64,000 bases of DNA from Pseudomonadota bacterium (lineage in GTDB: Bacteria > Pseudomonadota > Gammaproteobacteria > Burkholderiales > JABEVD01): contig JAKBJU010000004.1 of assembly GCA_021835845.1 (NCBI GenBank), positions 62,001 through 126,000 on the forward strand, given 5' to 3'. A model generated the notes under the pieces. The model was not told the origin of the DNA, did no database searches, and saw nothing but the letters and a program-made list of their open reading frames with translations. Numbering within the stretch: the stretch's first letter is position 1; each line of letters opens with the position of its first letter. Both the position numbers and the translations under genes were made by a program. Positions 56,111 through 63,800 of the stretch are shown one piece after another.

Positions 56111-56181
56111 ATTCTAAATTTTTATCGTTCGCCAATCGTTCGCAGATTGCGAACGATTGGCGAACGGTGATACCTTATCAT
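56111..56181. promoter_or_regulatory. Perfect palindrome with divergent NHLM promoters
   Basis: CGTTCGCCAATCGTTCGCA at 56126-56144 and its exact complement at 56148-56166 are separated by GAT. Each arm has two GCGAACG copies 11 nt apart. Reading outward, each arm is followed after 9 nt by a -10-like box: TATCAT (56176-56181) for the plus-strand operon and TAGAAT (56116-56111 on the minus strand). There is no consensus -35, which suggests an activator binds the repeats. Confidence 0.75.
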
Positions 56182-56189
56182 GAAACGTC

Positions 56190-59100
56190 ATGCAGAATGA
56201 GCAGCCGATCTTGTCAGGAATTTTTCGAAAGAATCAGGTTCCCGCCACCTATTTCCAGACTCAGACGACCGAATGCGGCCTGGGCGCCATGGCCATGATA
56301 CTCGGCCATTTCGGCCGGTTCGTCACGCTGGAGGAGTTGCGGCAGGTCTCGGGCGTCTCGCGCGACTGCGTCAATGCAACTGATCTCGTCAGAATCGCGA
56401 AGCATTACCGACTCGAAGCCAGGGTGCTGAAGCGCGAGCCTGATTCCCTTCCAGAACTGGGATTTCCCCTCGTCGTCTATCTCAACTTCATCCATTTCGT
56501 GGTCGTTGAAGGCATGACAGCGGAAAGCGTCCTGCTCAACGACCCGGCTTGCGGAAGATTCTGCATGCCCAACGAGGAATTCGACGAAGCCTACACGGGA
56601 ATCACCCTCTCCTTCAGCCCGGGCGATGCATTTGAAACAGGAGGCAAAAAGCCCGCGCTCCATGCCATGGCAGGCCATTTCCTGAAGGATGGGAAAGCGA
56701 AAATCGTCCTCGCCATGATTTCCGGCCTCCTGCTGAATCTTCCCCTAGTCTTCTTCGCCTGGCAGGCGGATGAATTGCTCTCCAAATCCCTGGGAAGGGT
56801 CGCATTCTGGCTGATGATCGCCGCATTCATGCGGGGGGCGCTGGTATTTTTCCAGAAGAAGCTTCTGTCGAATCTGGAACTCAGGCTTTCCGGAGAAGGC
56901 GCCTCCAGACTTCTCGACCATCTCATCAGCCTTCCCCATGCCTTCTTCGTCTACAGGATACCTGCCGTGCTGCAGGGAAGAGTGCATGACCAGGCGGAAT
57001 GCGCAAGATTGCTGTGCAAGACCATCTTGCCCGCCTTTTTCAATCTTCCGGGCATGCTTTTCCTGCTTGCGGCCTTATTCCATTCCGGCATGAGGGAAGG
57101 CACTTCCGCATCATTGACGATCATCGCGTTTCTGCTCCTGATTTCATTATTGCGCCATCTCGGTTCCGGAGAATTCAGGCGCATGCGCGGGCAAAACGAG
57201 GAGTCCTGGATCAAGCTCTCCCATGCGATCGGTCATTTCGAGTCATTCAAGACGGGAAGCGGGGACATTGAGTTCCTTTCGGACAGCATGGGTGGCACCT
57301 CGGGAATCGTGAAGCTTCGCCAGATGTATGGATTCTTTCATGCCTTGTCCGAAGCTAGTCCGGAGCTGCTTATCGCAATCCTGCTGCTCTTCCTCCCGGC
57401 AAACGCATCGCCTGCCGCATTCATTCTGGCCTTCGCCCTGCTGCCCAATCTCAGGGAAATCTCGAAATTGCACGGCAAGCTCGACCTGCTCCAAGAAAAG
57501 CTTTCCCATCTTGTCGATCTGAATCAGCAGGTCCAGGAGAATCCATCTAAAGATGACGGTCCGTTTTCTGGAGCGGAATGTGTGCTCGAAGCAAGGAATG
57601 TCGAATTCGGCTTTTCCCCCGTCAAGCCGCCCCTCCTCAGGGAAATTTCGTTTGCCGTCAGAAGAGGCGAGCAGGTCGGCATCACCGGCCCGTCCGGGTG
57701 CGGCAAGTCGACCCTCGCCCAGCTTCTCGTGGGCCTCCACAAACCCTGGAAGGGGGAGTTTTTTATCGAAGGGTTGCCTGCTTCGTTCTGTTCGAGGGAG
57801 CGGCTTTCCAAAAAAATCGCCTGGGTGAACAAGCATCCCTTCTTCTTTTCAGGGTCGTTAAGGGAAAACCTGTGCCTGTGGCATGAAGCGACAAGCGAAA
57901 CAGCGCTCCATGATGCGATCAGGGACGCCTGCCTGGATGAAGTCATCGAGAGGCTTCCCGAGGGACTCGATTCCAGGGTGGAGCATCGGGCGGCGAACTT
58001 CAGCGGTGGCCAGAAGCAGAGAATGGAGATCGCGCGCGCGCTCCTTCTTGACCCGCAAATCATGGTACTCGACGAAGCGACCGACGGGCTCGATCATGCG
58101 CTCGAGCAGAAACTCAGATCCAACCTGAAAAAGCGCGGCATAACCCTGATCGTCGTGAGCCACAGGGCGAGCACGCTCGCCGAATGCGACAGGGTTCTGC
58201 GCATGGCGGAAGGGAGGCTGGTCGAGGAAATCCCTGAAAGACCCCGACCTCCAGTCATTTCCGCTTTTTCGTCCGAAGAAGACCCGATTCCTCTTCAAAG
58301 ACCTCCCGGAGACCGAAGGGAATCCCTTTTCCAATGCTTCGAACTCGTCGCATCGGAAATCGGGGAAAAATCGGTCACCCTGCCCCATGAACCGCTTCCA
58401 ACAGAAGGAAGTCGAGCGGACGAAAAAGGCCTTTCCATGCTCGCGAGATACAATCGCATTCCCATGCGCAGCGTCCGCTTCGTCGTCGGAAAATGGTGGA
58501 GACGAGACCACGGCCCCTTGATCGCCTTTCTGAAGGATGGGCATCGCCCGGTCGCCATCCTTCCATCAGGGGCTGGATATGTCATTTTCGACCCGGAAAA
58601 GGGAGCCCGGATAAAACTGGATCTGCACTCTGCGAAGCTTCTCGAAAATCGCGCATACATGCTCTACTCGCGCCATGATTCGGCAAGAAAAGGCCCATTG
58701 CGCTTCTTCCTGCACGATTTTTCCAGGCTCGCTCCCGACCTTTTCGGCGCGGCTTCTTCGAGCCTCGCGCTCGCCTGCCTTTATGCCTTCATCCCTTTTC
58801 GCCTCCTGAACGCCGATCACGGCCTTCACTGGGGAACTGCGGCGTGCCTCGCATCGGCCGCACTGGTTCTGGCAGAGGCGGCCCGCATTTCCTTCCTGCT
58901 CAGGATGGAGGGACGGCTGGAGCTTTCCGCATCCTCGGCGATCTTTCAGCGGGTCATGCGGCTTCAGCCTCTCCATTTCGGCAAGCATGGACCGGAGGAA
59001 ATTTCATCGAGCATTCACTCCATTCCACGCATCCTCGATCTGCTGGGAAACGGCGTCCTGCGCAGGCTTTTCAATATCGGAGTCTTTCTTTCCGGCATCG

Positions 59101-59786
59101 CAGCGCTCGCCTGGATATCGCTGAAGTCGGCAGGCTTCGCGTTGCTGCTCCTGCTGCCCATGCTCGTCACCATCCTGCCGGCAAGCATTGGAAATAAATG
59201 GGCAACAAGGCGTCTCCATCTGCGCATAGGCAACATGCGCTATCTCCTCGAAATGCTCAAGGCGGTTCCCAGGCTCAGGCAGATGGACAGACAAAAGCAG
59301 GCACTGAATTTCTGGAAGGCAGGACGTGAAGATGAAATGAAATTATCGGAAAAGATGGAAAATGCCGATCTGCTCGCCGATTCCTTCGCCGATTTCTATC
59401 CATGGCTTGCAAGCGTTCTCTTCCTGGTCCCGGTCAACGGAGAACCCCATGAAGTCGTCATGCTTTCCGCCTTCCTCATCTCCGCCTTTTCCTTACAGAA
59501 CTTTTCCCTGGCCTGTTCGGAAATCATGAAAATCATGCCGATGATGGAAAGACTGAATTCGCTTTCCAGCGCGCCTGTCGAGCCTAAAGCCATGGGTTCC
59601 AGGCATGAAGCGGAAACCGTCGAGATCAGAAATCTCGGATTCACCTATCCAGAAAACAGGGAAGCGGCAATCAGTGGCGTTTCGATGACGATCGCGCCGG
59701 GCGAATTCGTCGCGCTGGCCGGGCCTTCTGGAAGCGGAAAGTCGACCCTGCTTCGCCTGCTCCTCGGCTTCCCCCCCCCCCCATGA
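56190..59786 (+). CDS. Fused C39-peptidase ABC1 and ABC2 exporter, frame broken at a C12 tract
   Basis: One open frame of 1198 residues joins two ABC transporters. Part 1: C39 peptidase with catalytic Cys29 (QTTECGLGAMAMILGHFG), FIHFVVVEG and LNDPACG; membrane spans (about residues 170-450); ATPase 1 with GPSGCGKST (about 495) and NFSGGQKQRMEIARAL. Part 2: the ABC2-type VGKWWRRDHGPLIAFL segment (about 770), more membrane spans (830-1110) and the start of ATPase 2 (GPSGSGKSTLLRLL, about 1178). A run of 12 C then shifts the frame to a TGA. Removing one C joins it to the frame at 59818, giving about 1380 residues. Confidence 0.88.
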   Translation: MQNEQPILSGIFRKNQVPATYFQTQTTECGLGAMAMILGHFGRFVTLEELRQVSGVSRDCVNATDLVRIAKHYRLEARVLKREPDSLPELGFPLVVYLNFIHFVVVEGMTAESVLLNDPACGRFCMPNEEFDEAYTGITLSFSPGDAFETGGKKPALHAMAGHFLKDGKAKIVLAMISGLLLNLPLVFFAWQADELLSKSLGRVAFWLMIAAFMRGALVFFQKKLLSNLELRLSGEGASRLLDHLISLPHAFFVYRIPAVLQGRVHDQAECARLLCKTILPAFFNLPGMLFLLAALFHSGMREGTSASLTIIAFLLLISLLRHLGSGEFRRMRGQNEESWIKLSHAIGHFESFKTGSGDIEFLSDSMGGTSGIVKLRQMYGFFHALSEASPELLIAILLLFLPANASPAAFILAFALLPNLREISKLHGKLDLLQEKLSHLVDLNQQVQENPSKDDGPFSGAECVLEARNVEFGFSPVKPPLLREISFAVRRGEQVGITGPSGCGKSTLAQLLVGLHKPWKGEFFIEGLPASFCSRERLSKKIAWVNKHPFFFSGSLRENLCLWHEATSETALHDAIRDACLDEVIERLPEGLDSRVEHRAANFSGGQKQRMEIARALLLDPQIMVLDEATDGLDHALEQKLRSNLKKRGITLIVVSHRASTLAECDRVLRMAEGRLVEEIPERPRPPVISAFSSEEDPIPLQRPPGDRRESLFQCFELVASEIGEKSVTLPHEPLPTEGSRADEKGLSMLARYNRIPMRSVRFVVGKWWRRDHGPLIAFLKDGHRPVAILPSGAGYVIFDPEKGARIKLDLHSAKLLENRAYMLYSRHDSARKGPLRFFLHDFSRLAPDLFGAASSSLALACLYAFIPFRLLNADHGLHWGTAACLASAALVLAEAARISFLLRMEGRLELSASSAIFQRVMRLQPLHFGKHGPEEISSSIHSIPRILDLLGNGVLRRLFNIGVFLSGIAALAWISLKSAGFALLLLLPMLVTILPASIGNKWATRRLHLRIGNMRYLLEMLKAVPRLRQMDRQKQALNFWKAGREDEMKLSEKMENADLLADSFADFYPWLASVLFLVPVNGEPHEVVMLSAFLISAFSLQNFSLACSEIMKIMPMMERLNSLSSAPVEPKAMGSRHEAETVEIRNLGFTYPENREAAISGVSMTIAPGEFVALAGPSGSGKSTLLRLLLGFPPPP
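59771..59782 (+). repeat. Poly-C tract (12 C) inside the second ATPase domain
   Basis: A run of 12 C lies inside the fused transporter gene. With 12 C the frame ends at a TGA at 59784-59786; with 11 (or 14) C the frame continues into the rest of ATPase 2. Runs like this change length by slippage in the cell and are also a common source of read errors, so the tract could be a phase-variation switch or a sequencing artefact. Confidence 0.85.
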
Positions 59787-59817
59787 GGGAGGCATCTACC
59801 GAAACGGAAGACCCCAC

Positions 59818-60333
59818 ATGACGAGCGATCTTTCAGGCTGGCGGGAAAGGGTCGGGGCAGTTCTGCAGGACGACCAGCTTGAGGTCGCCATGTCCGTTCG
59901 CGGCCATATCGCCGGCGCAAACACACCCTACACCCTGGCCGAAATCAGGGAAGCGGCGAGGCTTGCGATGCTGGAGGAGGACATCGATTCGATGCCCATG
60001 GGCATACAGAGCATCGTCGATTCCGACAAGGTCTCGACTGGCCAGAAGCAGCGCCTCCTGATCGCGAGGAGACTGTTGAGGAGGCCTGATCTCCTGATCC
60101 TGGACGAAGCGACCAACGCGCTTCCGGAAGACATGCAGCAGAAGCTGTTTTTCAATCTGAGGAAACTCGGCATCGCCTGCCTGCTCGTCTCGCACCGGGC
60201 GAGCGCGATCGCTTCAGCCGACAGGGTCTACCTGATGGACGAAGGCAGGATCGCCTGGAGCGGCAAACCGGAAATATTCTTCTCGCAAGGCATGCATGTC
60301 AGGGAAGAAGGCGAAGATGAAACGGGATATTGA
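59818..60333 (+). CDS. C-terminal part of ATPase 2 of the fused exporter
   Basis: This 171-residue frame continues the fused transporter: Q-loop-like GAVLQDDQLE, signature VSTGQKQRLLIARRLL (in place of LSGGQ), Walker B LLILDEATNAL and the His-loop LLVSHRAS. It has no ribosome-binding site of its own and homology begins before its ATG, as expected for the downstream half of a split gene. The degenerate signature suggests ATPase 2 is a weaker, non-consensus site. Confidence 0.85.
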   Translation: MTSDLSGWRERVGAVLQDDQLEVAMSVRGHIAGANTPYTLAEIREAARLAMLEEDIDSMPMGIQSIVDSDKVSTGQKQRLLIARRLLRRPDLLILDEATNALPEDMQQKLFFNLRKLGIACLLVSHRASAIASADRVYLMDEGRIAWSGKPEIFFSQGMHVREEGEDETGY

Positions 60334-60341
60334 GGAAAATC

Positions 60342-60512
60342 ATGGATCCGCTTAAATTCAGGCAGAGAAGGCTGTTCAGGAAGGAGGCCATAGCCAATTT
60401 CGTGGGCGCGCTGGGAGACGGTTCGACCCCCGAACTGCTTTTTCGAGGATACGGATGGAGGCTGCTTGCCGCATCGATCTGCCTTGCCCTGCTCGCCATT
60501 CATGCCCTTTAG
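60342..60512 (+). CDS. HlyD-like N-terminal membrane stub
   Basis: This 56-residue ORF begins MDPLKFRQRRLFRKEAIANF and has one membrane span near the end (LLAASICLALLAIHAL). It resembles the first 50 residues of NHLM HlyD proteins such as the one at 54789-56048, where FRQAALDRMSSPEQ also precedes a single span, and stops just where the periplasmic part would begin. GAGGAAAATC precedes the ATG. It could be the remnant of a deleted HlyD gene or a small membrane protein in its own right. Confidence 0.65.
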   Translation: MDPLKFRQRRLFRKEAIANFVGALGDGSTPELLFRGYGWRLLAASICLALLAIHAL

Positions 60513-60518
60513 AAAGTT

Positions 60519-60551
60519 GCGAACGATTGGCGAACGGTGATTGTTTATGAT
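60519..60551 (+). promoter_or_regulatory. Third copy of the tandem-repeat promoter, before the precursor gene
   Basis: GCGAACG at 60519-60525 and 60530-60536 are 11 nt apart, followed after 9 nt by TATGAT (60546-60551). The sequence from TTGCGAACG to GGTGAT is identical to the right arm of the palindrome at 56147-56171. It drives the precursor gene and FAAL gene, so they share their control with the exporter. Confidence 0.75.
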
Positions 60552-60584
60552 GACCATGCCGTAACTTAACAAAAGGAGATGAAA

Positions 60585-60833
60585 ATGACTCAGGATGTCG
60601 AAGCATTCAGACAGGCAGTCGACCAGAACCCTGCTCTTCAGAAGGAAGTCAAAGCGCTTGTCGTGGCGCAAGGGATCGACTACAAGGCGATCAGCGAACT
60701 TGGGGAAAAGCACAATTTCTCTTTCACCGCAGAAGAGGCCCAGCAATTATTGATGGCGTCCAACGACGAACTGTCGGACTTCGAGCTGGAAATGGTGGCG
60801 GCGGGCGGCGTATGTTGCCAAAGCGGCTTGTAA
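60585..60833 (+). CDS. Nif11-like leader peptide precursor with a seven-residue Cys-Cys core
   Basis: This 82-residue peptide has a Nif11-type leader: DVEAFRQAVDQNPALQKEVK, NFSFTAEEAQQLL and DELSDFELEMVAAGG, the last ending in the double Gly cleaved by C39 peptidases. The core after GG would be only VCCQSGL. The ATG at 60585 has an AAAGGAG site with 6-nt spacing. It lies in the promoter repeat context of the NHLM exporter and 32 nt before the FAAL protein. This combination suggests a small modified natural product, but no tailoring enzyme apart from the FAAL/NRPS is in view. Confidence 0.8.
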   Translation: MTQDVEAFRQAVDQNPALQKEVKALVVAQGIDYKAISELGEKHNFSFTAEEAQQLLMASNDELSDFELEMVAAGGVCCQSGL

Positions 60834-60865
60834 GACGAAACGGAAAGAGCTGCGCTTGCTGATTG

Positions 60866-63800
60866 ATGCTGAAGAGGTTCAGTGAGCATATCAGGCTGCA
60901 GCCTGAAAAAACGATTCTGACATTCCTGCGGGACGGCGAAAAGGATGCCGTCTCGCTCTCCTTTTCCGAACTCGAAGACCGCGCGCGCAAGATCGCATCC
61001 CGCCTGCTTGTTCATGCCCCAAAGGGTTCGCGAGCGCTGCTGCTGCATCCCCCCGGGCTCGAATTCTGCTCGGCCCTGCTCGGCTGCTTCTATGCGGGCA
61101 TAATAGCCGTTCCCTGCTACCCGCCTTCCTCGAAGCTGAGCTCCCGCTCCGGCGAGCGATTCCTGAGGCTCGCCAGACACTGCGATGCGGCGATCGCGCT
61201 GACCGATTCTTCCAACATTTCGAGGCTCTTGCCCCACTTCAGACAGAGCAGCGTGAAGCTGCTTGCAACCGACAGTCCCTTCGAAGAACAATCCATCGCC
61301 CTGCCTGAAATCATCGATTCGGACCTCGCCCTGATCCAGTACACTTCCGGGTCGACCGGCTCCCCCAAGGGCGTCATGCTGACCCATGCGAACCTCGCCG
61401 CGAACCTGGAATCGATCATGTTGCGCTACGAATTATCGGAATCATCGACCGTGGTGAGCTGGCTCCCCCCCTACCACGACATGGGCCTGATCGGCGGCAT
61501 CCTTTCAGCCCTTCATTGCGGCTACCCGCTCGTGATGATGGAGCCCAGGCATTTTTTGCAGAAGCCGGTGCGCTGGCTCGAAGCGATGGACAGGTACCGG
61601 GCGGACGTCAGCGGCGGGCCGAATTTCGCCTACGATCTCTGCGCCGACAGAATCCCGGATGAAGCTATCGAGAATCTGGATCTTTCCTCCTGGACTCTCG
61701 CCTTCTGCGGCGCAGAGACGGTGAAACCGGGAACGCTCAAGCGCTTCGCCGAAAATTTCTCAAAGACCGGATTCAAGGCGTCTTCCCTATTTCCCTGCTA
61801 TGGGCTCGCTGAAGCCACCCTGATGGCGACGGCAGTTGATAGAGGAAAGGGCGCGAAAACGATCAATCTTGACGGGGCAGAAATCGTGAGCTGCGGGAAG
61901 GCAGGGGATGGGGTCGAGATCGCCATCGTCGATCCAACTACTGGAACAGTCCGTCCCGAAGGAAAGGAAGGGGAAATCCGGATCAAGGGAAAGAATGTCG
62001 CGACAGGATACTGGAACGATCACGAGGAAAGCGGGAAAACCTTCGGGAATGTCATTCCTGGAAGGGGAGACGTCTGGCTCCGGACGGGGGATCTGGGGTT
62101 TCTGCTCGACGACGAACTCTACGTGAATGGAAGATTGAAGGACCTCATCGTCCTCAGGGGAAGGAACTACCATCCATCCGACATCGAGGAGGAAGCAAGC
62201 ACAAGCCACCCTTCTCTGGAACTCAATGCCTGCGCCGCTTTTTCGATTGATGACGGCGATTTCGTGATCGCAATCGAGGTCAGGCGGGAAGCGCGCCGCA
62301 ACATCGATCCCTCGAAAATCGTCCGCGCAATTCAGGCCGGCCTTGCGCAATCCTTCGATCTTGCAGCCGGGGAGATCGTCCTCCTTCCGCCCGGTTCCCT
62401 TCCGAGGACCACGAGCGGAAAGATCAGCCGCTCCAGCTGCCGGGAGCAGTACCTTTCCGGAACTCTCAAGCCGATTCGGAAAGCACCGGATGAAGTGTCT
62501 ATCAGACTCCATTCGGAAATGGAGAAAAAAATATGCCATCTCGTATCCGGAGTGCTCAGGATTCCTCTCGATTCCATCGAACCCGAGCTGAAGCTCGGGG
62601 AGATCGGCTTCGATTCCCTGAAGCGCGTCGAACTGGCGCTCACCATCGAGGAAGCCTTCGATGTCTGCATCGATGCCGAATCCCTTTCATCCGATCTCGA
62701 TCTTTCCTCCCTTGCCTTGATGATTCGGGAATCTTCTTCACGGAAAGCTCCGCAATCAGAAGAGGCAGATGAATTCGATCCAGCAGGGCGGGAATTGCCG
62801 CTCACCCCCCTGCAGCACGCCTTCCTCCATCCAGGCCCGGAAAATCCCGAATCGTTTCTGGAAATCGTCTATCTGCGCACCCCGAGCGAACTTGACATCC
62901 ATGCATTGAAGCGTGGGCTTTTCATGCTCGAATATCGATTCGATTCGCTGAGAATGAGGTTTTCAAAGGAAGGAGATGTCTGGAAGCAGCAGTACGGCAT
63001 TTCAGGCACCGGCATTTCGTTCGAAATGATGGACGCATCGGGAATGTCGGCAGAGGAAGTCAGGAAGAACCGCACCATCATGGTCGAGAGCCTCAAGAGC
63101 GGATTCGACCTTGCCGAAGGCCCCGTGATGCGTGCCGTATTCTTTGATCGGGGAGAAAATGAGACCGGCCTGCTCGGCCTGTCCTTCCATCATCTCGTGA
63201 TCGACGTGACTTCGGTTTCGATATTCGTCACTTCCCTCCAGCATGCCTACCAGTCGGCATTGTCGGGAAATATCGTCAAGAATGGCAAATGCGAATATGG
63301 CAAATGGCTGCTTGCCCTTGATGCCTACGGAAAAAAGGAGGCATTGAAGCAGGTCGATTACTGGAAGGAAGTGTGCGGCGAATCAGAAGATGCGGATTGC
63401 AGCTTGAAGCCTGATCCTTCGCAAAGGTGGAAGTTGCTTTTTCATCCCGGGCTCTCTCCTGCGGAGAACAGGAGGTTCGTCGAAAAACATCCCCTGCCGA
63501 TCGAGAGGCACCATGCATTCCTTGCGGCATTGGCCCATGCCTGGTGCAAAATGACTGGCGAGGGCAACGCGCTGGTCCTGCTGGAATTTCACGGCAGGAA
63601 GGCATTCGAAGACACGAACCCCACGACCGCCATGGGATGGTTCGTCTGCCGCTATCCCGTCAAGCTTCCGGTGAAACAGGACCCTGCCGAATTGTTCCAG
63701 GAAACACGCAAAATAATGCAGCAGATTCCGGATGAAGGAATTGGCTACGGCCTGCTCATGATGCGGGGCGATGCCATGAAAACATTGCGCAGACCCAGGA

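Noticed and set aside
61787-62539. Long minus-strand frame opposite the FAAL gene
   Set aside because: It is the shadow of the FAAL coding strand, which carries all the diagnostic adenylate-forming motifs.
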